Shown here: positions 7,795-16,728 of the stretch, in pieces
Position numbering within the stretch: position 1 is the first letter of the stretch
Layout: every line of letters starts with the position of its first letter
Program-made: the position numbers and the translations under genes
Source of the DNA: Chloroflexota bacterium
GTDB lineage: Bacteria; Chloroflexota; Anaerolineae; Aggregatilineales; Phototrophicaceae
Length of the DNA stretch: 41,106 bases
Reading direction: 5' to 3'
Assembly: GCA_028875185.1 (NCBI GenBank)
Contig: JAPPFH010000039.1
Coordinates: 1-41,106 of the forward strand
The notes under the pieces: generated by a model
What the model saw: the letters and a program-made list of their open reading frames with translations, nothing else
Databases searched by the model: none
Told to the model about the DNA's origin: nothing

Positions 7795-10716
7795 ATGGAA
7801 CTAGCTTTAATTGCGGCCGCCCCCTTCGGTCTATCCCTGTTGCTTGCGACGCCATTCGCGAGAATTACCCTCGGAAAGCTGGCGCAGACTATCCTTTCGT
7901 CACTTGTGATGGCTGCGCTTTTTGTTTGGCTGATCAGCATGGCGCCGCGCGCGCAAGTGGAAGGCGCCATTTCACAGACGATCATGTGGATGCCATCAGC
8001 CGGCATCAGCCTGTCCTTTTATTTGGACGGCCTCGCCCTGCTCTTCGGCTTGCTCATCAGCGGAATTGGCGCCCTAATCTTCTTTTACGCCGGCTTCTAC
8101 TTTGATGACCCCAAGGAGCACAATCGATTCATTATCTGGCTGTTGGCATTTGCCGGCGCAATGCTGGCAGTCGTGCTCGCCGGCAACGTACTGATGATGT
8201 TCATCGCCTGGGAATTGACGAGCATAACATCATTCATTCTCATTGGATTCAAGGGAGCGGACGACGCGGCCGCAAGGGAGGGCGCGTTCAAAGCGCTGTT
8301 TGTAACCGGCCTTGGCGCGCTTGCGCTGCTAGTCGGTTTGGTGATGCTGAGCGCCGCCGCTGGCGACATCCTGCATCCAGAAGAAGAGATTCGCTTCGTA
8401 GGGGATTTCGCGTCGATTCTGCAGGCGACGACCTTGCATCAACATGAATGGTATCTGCTATTCACGATTCTAATACTGCTGGGCGGATTCACCAAGAGCG
8501 CGCAATTCCCCTTTCACTTCTGGCTGCCTGGGGCGATGAGCGCGCCGTCGCCAGCCAGCGCATATTTGCACAGCGCGACTATGGTCAAAGCCGGCATTTA
8601 CCTTTTTGCTCGCCTTTCACCGGTCATGCACGCCAACGAGCTTTGGACTAACGCGCTGCTGATCGCTGGCTTGGCGACCATGTTGGTGGGCGCGTATTTC
8701 GCCGTATTCCAGCGAGATCTGAAAGGTCTGCTCGCCTATTCAACGGTCAGCAAGCTGGGCGCCATCGTCGCCATGATTGGGTTGCCGAATCAGAGCGGCT
8801 TAAAGGCGGCATTCCTTGGAATCATTGCCCATGCGCTCTACAAGTCCGCATTGTTCCTGGTCGCCGGCACGATTGACCACGCAACCGGCACGCGACATAT
8901 CGACCGGCTGGGCGGCCTTCGTCGGCAAATGCCAATTCTGTTTTGGGTAACGGTGGTTTCCGCGCTGTCGATGGCGGGCTTTCCCTTCCTGCTGGGCTTC
9001 GTGGCGAAAGAAACCCTGCTCGACGCGATGCTTCATTACACCACTTCCGGAACGTTGTTAGTCATGCTTATAGTGACGGTCAGCGCGGCTTTTACCGCCA
9101 TGGCCGGGTACATGCTCATTTATGATGTTTTTCTTGGGCGGCCGCGCACGCGCCTCCACTTTCATCAGCCCTCTTCCTGGATACGGCTCGGTCCGGCGCT
9201 GCTGGCGCTCGGCTCGCTTAGTCTGGGTTTTCTGCTGGAACCTTTCATTGTTCCCATTCTGGAGCTGGCTGTGCCAAAGTCCTTTGAGCTACACCTTTTC
9301 GCCGGATTCAATGACGTATTCTTTCTGAGCGCGGCGATTCTGGTCGCCGGATTCTTCCTGTTTCGCCTGCGAAAGTCACTCATCGCTCGCATCACTTTTC
9401 CGCTTTCGGCCGATGCGGTGTATCGCGAATTCATCTCCTACCTTGAATGGGCGGGCACCACCGTATTGCAAACGCAGTCTGGCTTCGTACGCTACTATCT
9501 CGCAATCATCCTCGGCGTGGTCGCCATTGTATTGACCGTTGAAGGTTCGCGCAGTGAAGTATTCGCCGGGCTGCAAATCTTGCCAACCGATCTTTCGGTT
9601 ACAATCACCGATTTAGCGAAGATCTTCATGCTGGTATTGGTGGTTGCGGCGGGATTGCTGACTGTCGTTGTGCGCGAGCACGTGAAGGCGGCTATCGCAT
9701 ACGGCGTTATTGGCTATGCGATCGGCGTCATCTTTCTCATCAACCGCGCGCCCGATGTCGCTCTGGTACAGATGCTGGTTGAGACGATGGCCACCGTGCT
9801 GATCATCATTATGCTCGGCCGAATACGTGCTGACGCGCGTCTCAAAGTGATCAACAATCTGTGGAAGGGGCGTCATGATCACCGAGGCGGGTTGCTGCGC
9901 GACCTGGGGATTTCGATCGTGATCGGCTTGTCCGTCTTCGTCTTTTCGCTGACCGCGCTGCAGAACCGCGCAGAACGTCAAAGCATCGCCGAATGGCATT
10001 TGGCTAATGCAAAGTCTGTGAATACTGATGATGTCGTTGGAGCCATCGTCGCCGATTTTCGCGGCAGCGACACCTTGCTCGAGGTTGCAGTCTTTACGAC
10101 TGCCGCCTTGGGCGTCTTGACGCTCCTTGGTCGCGGGCGCCAGCAGGGAGGCGCGTTGACGCCGTCGGCGGCGCGCGTCAGTTCATTGCGCGAGACTGAC
10201 GCGTCTGATGGTGAAGACATCCAAGACGCGACGAGTCTTTCAACGCCTTTCACTCGCTCTGTGTCATTCATCGTGCTGCCCATCGCGATTCTGATCGGCC
10301 TGGCTCAAATCTTATTTGGCGGAAAGGGCCCCGGCGATGGCTTCACTGCTGGCGTTACAATCGGTCTGGCGGTTTCCTTATGGTATGTCGTGCTCGGCTA
10401 CAACGAGGCAAAGCAACTCTTGCCCTGGTTCAAACCGGCATTGATCGTGCGCCTCGGTCTGATAATCGCCATTGCAAACGGGCTGTTTCCAATACTCATC
10501 AACCAAGGTTTTATGGGACATGTCGAATACGACCAGGCGCTCGGGATTTATGACATCGTCGGCTCGTTTGGCTTGCACATCACATCGTCGCTGATATTTG
10601 AAATCGCCATTGCCATCGCCGTGATGGGCGGCATTGGCATCATCATCGAAGCGATAGCTTATCCGTCCGAACGCTCGCGAGAGCCGGCTGAAGCGCTAAT
10701 TGGGGATTCAGGTTAA
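7795..10716 (+). CDS. mrpA: Mrp Na+/H+ antiporter subunit A fused to subunit B
   Basis: This is the largest subunit of the multi-subunit Mrp cation/proton antiporter, 973 residues and almost wholly membrane-embedded. Residues 1 to about 580 form the NuoL/ND5-like channel, with the signature WLPGAMSAPSPASAYLHS and lysines along the helices (about 242-275). About 600-680 is an MbhD-like domain (NRAPDVALVQMLVE), about 693-785 an MbhE-like segment, and about 819-960 a complete MrpB domain beginning at SVSFIVLPIAILIG. The A-B fusion gives the six-gene operon layout seen in many proteobacterial Mrp systems, rather than the seven genes of Bacillus. The start has AGGA 5 bases upstream. Expected roles are Na+ export, pH homeostasis and use of the proton gradient. 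Confidence 0.94.
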   Translation: MELALIAAAPFGLSLLLATPFARITLGKLAQTILSSLVMAALFVWLISMAPRAQVEGAISQTIMWMPSAGISLSFYLDGLALLFGLLISGIGALIFFYAGFYFDDPKEHNRFIIWLLAFAGAMLAVVLAGNVLMMFIAWELTSITSFILIGFKGADDAAAREGAFKALFVTGLGALALLVGLVMLSAAAGDILHPEEEIRFVGDFASILQATTLHQHEWYLLFTILILLGGFTKSAQFPFHFWLPGAMSAPSPASAYLHSATMVKAGIYLFARLSPVMHANELWTNALLIAGLATMLVGAYFAVFQRDLKGLLAYSTVSKLGAIVAMIGLPNQSGLKAAFLGIIAHALYKSALFLVAGTIDHATGTRHIDRLGGLRRQMPILFWVTVVSALSMAGFPFLLGFVAKETLLDAMLHYTTSGTLLVMLIVTVSAAFTAMAGYMLIYDVFLGRPRTRLHFHQPSSWIRLGPALLALGSLSLGFLLEPFIVPILELAVPKSFELHLFAGFNDVFFLSAAILVAGFFLFRLRKSLIARITFPLSADAVYREFISYLEWAGTTVLQTQSGFVRYYLAIILGVVAIVLTVEGSRSEVFAGLQILPTDLSVTITDLAKIFMLVLVVAAGLLTVVVREHVKAAIAYGVIGYAIGVIFLINRAPDVALVQMLVETMATVLIIIMLGRIRADARLKVINNLWKGRHDHRGGLLRDLGISIVIGLSVFVFSLTALQNRAERQSIAEWHLANAKSVNTDDVVGAIVADFRGSDTLLEVAVFTTAALGVLTLLGRGRQQGGALTPSAARVSSLRETDASDGEDIQDATSLSTPFTRSVSFIVLPIAILIGLAQILFGGKGPGDGFTAGVTIGLAVSLWYVVLGYNEAKQLLPWFKPALIVRLGLIIAIANGLFPILINQGFMGHVEYDQALGIYDIVGSFGLHITSSLIFEIAIAIAVMGGIGIIIEAIAYPSERSREPAEALIGDSG

Positions 10717-10792
10717 TGCAAAGACAAGGCATCGACCACAGGTTGTGCCGGGCGAGTGAAAGCGACAACCAAGGACTTGAAGGAGCGCCAGC

Positions 10793-11137
10793 ATGATTGA
10801 CCTGCTATTCGCGTTATCGATTGGGATCCTCTTCGGGATTGGCGTATTTCAACTGCTGCGGCGCGATCTTATCAAGGCGGCGATCGGTTTCGCCATTTTG
10901 TTCTCGGCAATCAACCTGTTTTTTATGGCGGTTGGCGCTTTCGAAGGTGATTTTGCGCCCTATGTCAGCAATGTTGAAGCGGGACGCCAAACCAGCGATC
11001 CCTTGATCCAGGCGCTCATTCTTACGGCAATCGTCGTGAGCTTCGGCAGCTTTTCCTTGGTGCTTGGTTTCGTCAATATCATCTCGCGCCGTTACGGAAC
11101 GGTCGATTCTGACGATATCAACAAGCTTAAACACTAA
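10793..11137 (+). CDS. mrpC: Mrp antiporter subunit C (NuoK-like)
   Basis: This small three-helix membrane subunit of 114 residues is homologous to NuoK of complex I. The pattern YVSNVEAGRQTSDPLIQALILTAIVVSFG is characteristic: SDPL-x-QALxLTAIVI is the MrpC signature. It follows mrpA with a 76-base gap and is preceded by a GGAG site, so it belongs to the mrp operon. Confidence 0.93.
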   Translation: MIDLLFALSIGILFGIGVFQLLRRDLIKAAIGFAILFSAINLFFMAVGAFEGDFAPYVSNVEAGRQTSDPLIQALILTAIVVSFGSFSLVLGFVNIISRRYGTVDSDDINKLKH

Positions 11138-11188
11138 AGCCGACGCGCCTAGAGAACGATAAACACCGAAACAGCGGACTACGCGATC

Positions 11189-12688
11189 ATGCAGCAAAAC
11201 TACTTCTTGCTCGGCACATTGGTTACGCCCCTGATCGGCGCCATCATCGCGCTTGTCTTCGCAAGATCCAATCGCCTGCAACGCTCCGTCGGCGTCTTGG
11301 CCGGCTTGATCGCCTGGGTCTTCTGTACAGCGCTGCTGGTTCAAGTTCACGACAGCGGCGTACAGACGTATGCGCTTGGCAACTGGCAGCCACCTTATGG
11401 CATCGTGCTGGTTGCCGACACGCTCGGGGGGCTATTCGCTTTCATGGTGACGAGCATCATGATAGGCGGTCTGCTCTATACCTTCCATTGCCACGATCAG
11501 TGCATGCAGTACCCGGCCTTCGTGCCGCTATTCTTGCTGATGGAAGTTGGGCTGATCGGCGCGATGCTCACCGGCGATCTGTTTACGCTTTTTGTGTTCA
11601 TGGAACTGATGGTGCTGGCTTCGGTCTCGCTTACGGCGATATCAGATGATCAATTTGGGCTGGAAGCGGCGCTCAAATACATCTTGATCAGCTCAATGGG
11701 AACGCTGTTTCTGCTGCTGGGCATCGGCGCGCTATATGCGACATTCGGCACGCTAAATATGGCGGAAATCGCGAGGACGCTGCTTACTGGCGAGCGGCCC
11801 TTCCTGGCGCCGGCGTCAGCCATCATGCTGCTTTGCGCCTTTTTGCTGAAGAGCGCCGTATTCCCTTTTCACTTTTGGCAGCCTGATTTCCACACCACAG
11901 CGCCGACGCCGATCAGCGCCATGTTGTCGTCCATTGTGGTCAAGGTCGGCGTTTATGGCATCTTACGTTTGGTGACCCTGCTCTTTATTGTAGAAGCGCC
12001 ATTGCTTGAGCGGTGGTTATCCACCTTAGGCATCATCGGCATACTCTTCGGCAGCCTGGGCGCCTTGCGCACATACAATGCCAAGCGCATGCTGGCATAT
12101 TCGACATTCGCCCAGATCGGCTTTATTCTCGTCGGCATTGGCTGGGGCCAGCCGCTGGCGCTGATCGGCGCGATCGTTTACGCCTTCAATCATGCCTTTA
12201 TTAAGTCTTCGTTGCTGATGCTAATGGGGGTGGTCGCCAGTTATACCAAGACGAAGACCGCCAACTTCGCCGATATCGGCGGCGTCGGCGCCAAGCTGCC
12301 CCCAATGCTTGGCGGGCTAATGCTTATTGGGGGATTGTCTTTGGCTGGCATACCGCCGCTCAATGGTTTCATCAGCAAGCTGGCGCTAATTCAAGGCGGC
12401 GTCGATCGCGGGGATTGGGTCAATCTGCTGATCATGGTCGCCGCCGGTATTTTGACGGTGATGTATATGGTTCGCGCCTGGCAGCGCATCTTTCAGCAGA
12501 AACCGCTGCCCAGCACCGTTGAGACGAAGGACAAAGGCGACAGTCTCGTCGCGCCCTTCCTGCTCATCTGCGTCTGTTTGCTGCTGGGCACCATACTCGC
12601 CGAGCCAATGGTACAATTGGCTAGCGAAACCGTGCGTCAATTGGGCGACCCGCTTATCTACATCTCGGCTGTAAACTTGCCCAAATAA
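11189..12688 (+). CDS. mrpD: Mrp antiporter subunit D (NuoN/NuoM-like)
   Basis: This second large channel subunit (499 residues, about 14 membrane helices) is homologous to the proton-pumping subunits NuoM/NuoN. The signature stretch FPFHFWQPDFHTTAPTPIS begins at about residue 225 and is followed by the conserved lysine-bearing helix SIVVKVGVYGILRL. GIPPLNGFISKLALIQGG marks the C-terminal third. The spacing to mrpC is 51 bases and to mrpE 84 bases, same strand, so it is one operon. No truncation is seen. Confidence 0.94.
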   Translation: MQQNYFLLGTLVTPLIGAIIALVFARSNRLQRSVGVLAGLIAWVFCTALLVQVHDSGVQTYALGNWQPPYGIVLVADTLGGLFAFMVTSIMIGGLLYTFHCHDQCMQYPAFVPLFLLMEVGLIGAMLTGDLFTLFVFMELMVLASVSLTAISDDQFGLEAALKYILISSMGTLFLLLGIGALYATFGTLNMAEIARTLLTGERPFLAPASAIMLLCAFLLKSAVFPFHFWQPDFHTTAPTPISAMLSSIVVKVGVYGILRLVTLLFIVEAPLLERWLSTLGIIGILFGSLGALRTYNAKRMLAYSTFAQIGFILVGIGWGQPLALIGAIVYAFNHAFIKSSLLMLMGVVASYTKTKTANFADIGGVGAKLPPMLGGLMLIGGLSLAGIPPLNGFISKLALIQGGVDRGDWVNLLIMVAAGILTVMYMVRAWQRIFQQKPLPSTVETKDKGDSLVAPFLLICVCLLLGTILAEPMVQLASETVRQLGDPLIYISAVNLPK

Positions 12689-12772
12689 AGACTGGGGAGC
12701 TTTAAGGATGATGCTTGACGAAATCATGAATGACAGGGCGAGTCGTCGGACTGGCGCTGAGGAGAGTATAGC

Positions 12773-13300
12773 TTGGCGCAGCGTTTGAGGTCGTCTAACA
12801 GGGTCATGATACTGGCGCTGCCCCTGGCAATCGGCTGGACTATATATACCGCTCAGCCGACGCCGGGCAACATTTTGTTGGGCTACATATTCAGCGTCTC
12901 GGTACTTATGGCGACCGGCTTTCGCGGCGAGAACGTGAAACTCAGAAGCGCGCCGCGTCAGCTTTACAACCTTGTCGCCTATACGGTGTATCTCGCTTCG
13001 GAGGTCCTCTCGGCGGGCATCAAGGTGTCGCGCGTGATCCTCATGCCGAGCCTGCCGATTGATCCGGGCATATCGACGGTCAACACGCAAGACGCTTCAG
13101 AGAACGAACTCATATCAGCCATCAGCGCGCACGGCATAACGATTACGCCGGGAGAATTGGTGGTGGACTTTGAGGAGACGGACGATGAAGGCATCAAGAT
13201 GATTGTACACAGCCTGAACCTCGAAAATGCCAGCCAGAGACTCGATGAAGACCAGAGCATGCGGCTGGCAAGAATTAAAGGCATCCTTGGTCATGACTGA
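12773..13300 (+). CDS. mrpE: Mrp antiporter subunit E
   Basis: This 175-residue MrpE subunit has N-terminal membrane helices followed by a cytoplasmic domain. The family pattern is visible: two short helices at the N-terminus, then LYNLVAYTVYLASEVLSAGIKVSRVIL, then an alpha/beta tail with SAHGITITPGELVVDFEE (the family motif is T-P-G-T/E-L-x-V). The TTG at 12773 is chosen as start because GAGGAGAG lies 7 bases upstream. Its 3' end overlaps the mrpF start by 8 bases. Confidence 0.9.
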   Translation: MAQRLRSSNRVMILALPLAIGWTIYTAQPTPGNILLGYIFSVSVLMATGFRGENVKLRSAPRQLYNLVAYTVYLASEVLSAGIKVSRVILMPSLPIDPGISTVNTQDASENELISAISAHGITITPGELVVDFEETDDEGIKMIVHSLNLENASQRLDEDQSMRLARIKGILGHD

Positions 13301-13574
13301 ATCACCCTATGTACAAGCCGCTATTCAACTGATTCTCCTGGCGCTGATAAGCCTGCTGATCCCGGCTTCATATCGCGTCATTGTCGGCCCAACGCTGCCC
13401 GACCGCTTGCAGGCGGTGGATCTGATCACGACGTTGCTTATCGGAATAATTGTGATGCTGGCGCTTGTCGAGGGAACGGAGAATTTCGTTGATATGGCGA
13501 TCGCGCTTGCCGCTTTCGCATTCATCGGCACCATCAGCATTGCCCGCTACATTTCCGAAGGCAGGGTTTTCTGA
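13293..13574 (+). CDS. mrpF: Mrp antiporter subunit F
   Basis: This 93-residue subunit has three membrane helices. The MrpF signature VGPTLPDRLQAVDLITTLLIG is present, in which the Asp residues are conserved in the family (MrpF proteins have been implicated in cholate and Na+ efflux). The frame is open back to 13227, but the upstream part overlaps mrpE. The ATG at 13293, overlapping the mrpE stop, gives the normal length. Its stop is directly followed by the mrpG ATG. Confidence 0.92.
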   Translation: MTESPYVQAAIQLILLALISLLIPASYRVIVGPTLPDRLQAVDLITTLLIGIIVMLALVEGTENFVDMAIALAAFAFIGTISIARYISEGRVF

Positions 13575-14015
13575 ATGCTGCTCGAACTCATGGGCGTCGC
13601 CGCGCTGTTATTCGGCTTATTCTTCTGCGCAGTCGGCGTACTCGGCGTCATTCGCATGCCCGACAGCTTGACGCGCCTGCACGCCTCGGGCAAGGTCGCG
13701 ACCTTGGGCTTGTTCGGTTTGCTGGTTGGCGCCGCGCTGCTAATGCCATCAATCTGGCTGCGAATGCTGGTGCTCGGTCTTTTCGTGCTTTTGACGAGCC
13801 CGGTCGCCACGCACGCAATCGCCGCCTCGGTCTATCGCCGGCGGGAAATCGTTGCCGAGCTAGGCGAGAGCGGCACACCGGCGGAAGATTCCGGTTTTAC
13901 CTCGGCAAATGTTACGGCGGTGCTTTCTCGGTCGCGCATACAGGACATCATCGAGGCGCAGGAGCGCGCGCTTCGCCAGCCTGGGCGAGAGGCAAAAGGC
14001 AGACGGGACAATTGA
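13575..14015 (+). CDS. mrpG: Mrp antiporter subunit G
   Basis: This last gene of the mrp operon encodes a 146-residue subunit with three membrane helices in the first 90 residues. The family motif GVLGVIRMPDSLTRLHASGKVATLG is clear. The C-terminal 50 residues form a hydrophilic tail, longer than in many MrpG proteins, with no recognised domain. The ATG abuts the mrpF TGA. The gene ends 25 bases from the end of the convergent DUF368 gene, with no classical terminator between them. Confidence 0.92.
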   Translation: MLLELMGVAALLFGLFFCAVGVLGVIRMPDSLTRLHASGKVATLGLFGLLVGAALLMPSIWLRMLVLGLFVLLTSPVATHAIAASVYRRREIVAELGESGTPAEDSGFTSANVTAVLSRSRIQDIIEAQERALRQPGREAKGRRDN

Positions 14016-14040
14016 ACCGGCGCGCGGCGAAACTCCTCGC

Positions 14041-15036
14041 TCATTTGAGGAAAAGGCGGAATATCGGATTCTCCCTGGATTGCAGGTGATCCAAGAGGTT
14101 GACCAGCAGAAAGCCGACAATCAGCAGCGTAAGCGCAACCGCGAAAGTCTCCGAGCCAGTATCGGGCGCGATGTTCTGCTCCAGCAGGCAACGCTCATGG
14201 AGATGGCGATCCAGATCGCTACTGACGCAGCGCTTCCAAGGATAAATTTTCCATAACGAACCAGCCATGAAGCCGACCAGCAGCGCCACCGTACGATTGT
14301 AATAGTGACTAAGCAAATAGCTGAGCACGCGCGAAAAGGCGATGATGCCGACGACCGCTCCCAAGCCAACGTATATGACCGGTGGTAAATCTCGATTGCT
14401 GACCGCCGTCAATACGAAATCATATTGACCCAGAATCAGCAGCATGAACGAACCGGATATGCCTGGCAGAATCATCGCGGTAATGGCGATCATACCGCTG
14501 ACGAACAGAGCCGGCGCCGAATGATCGGCCTCAGCTGGCACAATGTTGACTATAACGAATGCGATTACCGCGCCCACAATGAACGTCAGCGCGGATACGA
14601 CCGTCCAGCGTACTTTGACGCCGATTGTCAGAATCGAAGCCAGCACCAATCCAAAGAAAAAAGCGAATAGCAAAATGCGGCCGCCGGGATCATCCATAGT
14701 CGCGCTCAGAAAACTCGAGAGCAGCAATATCGCCGCAAACAGGCCCGCTCCAAGCGCCAGCAGAAAACGCAATGAAACATGATCAATGAGGTCTTTGAAG
14801 CGCAGCCCAAACAGCATCCGAATCGCGTCCATATTGAATGATTTGATCGCGTCGAGCAGGTTGCTGTAAACACCGAGGATGAATGCCATCGTACCGCCGC
14901 TCACGCCGGGAACGATATCGGCTGCGCCCATAGCGAAGCCGGTGAGTACAAGACGCAAATAATGTTTGAGCGTCTGAGGTTTCGAAAGATCATGCGCATT
15001 TGTCTTCACAGCCAATCCCTCAATCACATGGATCAT
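14041..15036 (-). CDS. DUF368 family membrane protein (PopT-type polyprenyl-phosphate translocase)
   Basis: This polytopic membrane protein (up to 331 residues) belongs to the DUF368 family. Members have been identified as undecaprenyl-phosphate translocases (PopT) that recycle the lipid carrier of peptidoglycan and polysaccharide synthesis. The two internally repeated re-entrant motifs are visible: PGVSGGTMAFILGVY near residues 43-57 and ILPGISGSFMLLILGQY about 145 residues later. The carrier role would suit the polysaccharide genes 10 kb downstream, but that link is inference. It is transcribed away from the sugar ABC operon, from a promoter whose -10 overlaps that operon's -10. Confidence 0.87.
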   Translation of the reverse strand: MIHVIEGLAVKTNAHDLSKPQTLKHYLRLVLTGFAMGAADIVPGVSGGTMAFILGVYSNLLDAIKSFNMDAIRMLFGLRFKDLIDHVSLRFLLALGAGLFAAILLLSSFLSATMDDPGGRILLFAFFFGLVLASILTIGVKVRWTVVSALTFIVGAVIAFVIVNIVPAEADHSAPALFVSGMIAITAMILPGISGSFMLLILGQYDFVLTAVSNRDLPPVIYVGLGAVVGIIAFSRVLSYLLSHYYNRTVALLVGFMAGSLWKIYPWKRCVSSDLDRHLHERCLLEQNIAPDTGSETFAVALTLLIVGFLLVNLLDHLQSRENPIFRLFLK

Positions 15037-15168
15037 AACCTGGCATCATGCCGAATGCGCGCCAAGCGGTCAATGCCTCGGGGCGATGTCTACCCGTCCA
15101 GCGCGACCCTCTGCGCTCTCTGTATTCATGAGAAATCGAAGCAATTGCCCTGGCAAAGGACGCAGGTG

Positions 15169-15197
15169 TTGCGCGCGCAGTTAGCATTGAGTATAGT
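15169..15197 (+). promoter_or_regulatory. Promoter of the sugar ABC operon
   Basis: TTGCGC (15169-15174) and TATAGT (15192-15197) are separated by 17 bases. The predicted start near 15204 leaves a leader of about 115 bases before the binding-protein ATG. The -10 overlaps the -10 of a minus-strand promoter at 15190-15217. Confidence 0.55.
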
Positions 15198-15217
15198 TCT
15201 CGCTTGGAAATCCGCAA
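15190..15217 (-). promoter_or_regulatory. Promoter of the DUF368 gene, sharing the -10 region
   Basis: On the minus strand, TTGCGG (15217-15212) and TATACT (15195-15190) are separated by 16 bases. The -10 shares four base pairs (15192-15195) with the plus-strand TATAGT, forming one nearly symmetric -10 that can be read in both directions. Confidence 0.5.
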
Positions 15218-15318
15218 TCAAATAGCGCTGCCATGCGAGAGGAGGATTTACTGGCCAAAGTCTGAAGTATGAACGAGGAATTGCCGGTATTGGATTAGCT
15301 GTCATGGAGGAAAGAAGA

Positions 15319-16641
15319 ATGCGAACCCTGCGTTTCTTGGCGATTCTGGCATTTAGCCTGTCTTTCGCTCTTATCACATCCGCACAAGAAGAGGTCACCC
15401 TGACGTGGTGGGTTGAGACTACCGATCAAGGCGACCTGGATCACTTGCAAGCTACTTTAGTAGAGCCATTTGAGGAAGCCAATCCGGGCATCACGCTGAA
15501 CGTCATCGGCCAGGAGTCGCTGCAAGATGTGCTGCGCACCGCCCTGCTCGGCGGCGCCGCCCCCGATATCTTGTCTACATTTGGTCCCGCCTGGAATGCC
15601 GAATACATCAAAGGCGGGTTCATGGCGCCGCTGGACAGCTATTCGGATTTGTATGGCTGGCAGGATAAATTGGTCCCCTGGGCATACGGCACCGGCACCA
15701 TTGATGGCACGCTTTACAGCATCCCGCTGGCTTTCGAGAGCATCGTCATGTTCTATAACCAAACTGTCTTTGAAGACAATGGCTGGGCAGTGCCGACGAA
15801 CCGCGCCGAGTTAGAAGCGGTCGCCGAAGCCAGTATGGAGATGGGCATCCACCCCTTCACCTACGGCAACCTGAATGCCGTATGGGCGAATGGGCATATC
15901 ATCAGCGGCTATCTCAACAATTTTGCCACGCAGGAAGAACTGCGGGCGGCGCTGACGGGTGAGAAACAATGGACGGATGATATCTTCGCGGAAGCGATTG
16001 CCCTGCTCACCGATGACATCGCCGATAAAGGCTGGTGGTCCGGCGGGCTCGAGAATTACTATCAGTACGAAGGCGCCGATTACTGGGCGGAGCTGGCCAG
16101 TGGCGAGGCCGCGATGATGATCACGGGGACCTGGGGCTTTAACAGCGCGCCCGAATACTTTGAAGAGACTGGCATGGTCTGGGATTTGGCGCCCGTTCCC
16201 AATATGAACGACCAAGCCCGTCCCTCGGTCTATCCGCTGGCGATCGGCTCAACGCTGGCGATCAATGCCGCCTCAGACCATCCCAACGAAGCGGCAATGG
16301 CGCTGGACTTCTTGATTAGCAATCCAGATCGCGTTCTGGCGATATCCTCGGGATTCAATTATTCCGAGTGGCTGCTGCCCCTTGCCTTTAGCGTGGATGA
16401 TTTCCCCGATGGTGTTGACCCGCGGGTGCAGCGTTTCCATGCGGAATTCGCCGAAGCCACTGGCATGGGCAACTATGGCTATGCCAACTGGACCTTCTGG
16501 CCCGGGCCCGCCAACACCAATCTCCGCGTCGAAATCGAAGGCGTCTGGGAAGGCATCGTCTCGATTGAAGATTATCTCGCCGCCCATCAAGCCGTCTGGG
16601 ACGAGCTCTTCGAGAGCGGCGGTACGATTCCTGTACCCTAG
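15319..16641 (+). CDS. Sugar ABC transporter substrate-binding protein (family 1)
   Basis: This extracellular solute-binding protein of about 440 residues is of the CUT1 (maltose/oligosaccharide) type. A Sec signal peptide occupies residues 1-22 (basic start MRTLR, hydrophobic core, cleavage after TSA). The mature N-terminus VTLTWWVETTDQGDLDHLQ and the motifs AAPDILSTFGPAWNAEY and YSIPLAFESIVMFYNQTVF are typical. There is no lipobox cysteine, unlike most binding proteins of monoderm bacteria. GGAGG lies 8 bases upstream of the ATG at 15319; the ATG at 15304 precedes that site and is rejected. The abundance of Trp and Tyr in the mature protein fits a carbohydrate ligand, identity unknown. It is the first gene of the operon. 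Confidence 0.9.
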   Translation: MRTLRFLAILAFSLSFALITSAQEEVTLTWWVETTDQGDLDHLQATLVEPFEEANPGITLNVIGQESLQDVLRTALLGGAAPDILSTFGPAWNAEYIKGGFMAPLDSYSDLYGWQDKLVPWAYGTGTIDGTLYSIPLAFESIVMFYNQTVFEDNGWAVPTNRAELEAVAEASMEMGIHPFTYGNLNAVWANGHIISGYLNNFATQEELRAALTGEKQWTDDIFAEAIALLTDDIADKGWWSGGLENYYQYEGADYWAELASGEAAMMITGTWGFNSAPEYFEETGMVWDLAPVPNMNDQARPSVYPLAIGSTLAINAASDHPNEAAMALDFLISNPDRVLAISSGFNYSEWLLPLAFSVDDFPDGVDPRVQRFHAEFAEATGMGNYGYANWTFWPGPANTNLRVEIEGVWEGIVSIEDYLAAHQAVWDELFESGGTIPVP

Positions 16642-16654
16642 CGAGACAGAAGAC

Positions 16655-16691
16655 AGCAAGCATGGGGGGAGCGCGCGCTTCCCCCCTTGCT
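16655..16691 (+). promoter_or_regulatory. Intercistronic RNA stem-loop after the binding-protein gene
   Basis: Six G plus A (16664-16670) pair with T plus six C (16680-16686) around a GC-rich loop, and an outer AGCAA/TTGCT helix (16655-16659 and 16687-16691) extends the stem with a small bulge. No T-run follows, so it is not a standard terminator. The position between binding protein and permease fits an mRNA-stabilising or attenuating hairpin. Confidence 0.6.
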
Positions 16692-16728
16692 CGCTCAATG
16701 ATGGAATCATAGCTTCCTTAGGGCAAAT

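Noticed and set aside
15037..15318. Possible riboswitch in the leader of the sugar ABC operon
   Set aside because: No consensus of a known class (cyclic-di-GMP, SAM, TPP, cobalamin) was recognised; only the paired promoters are supported.
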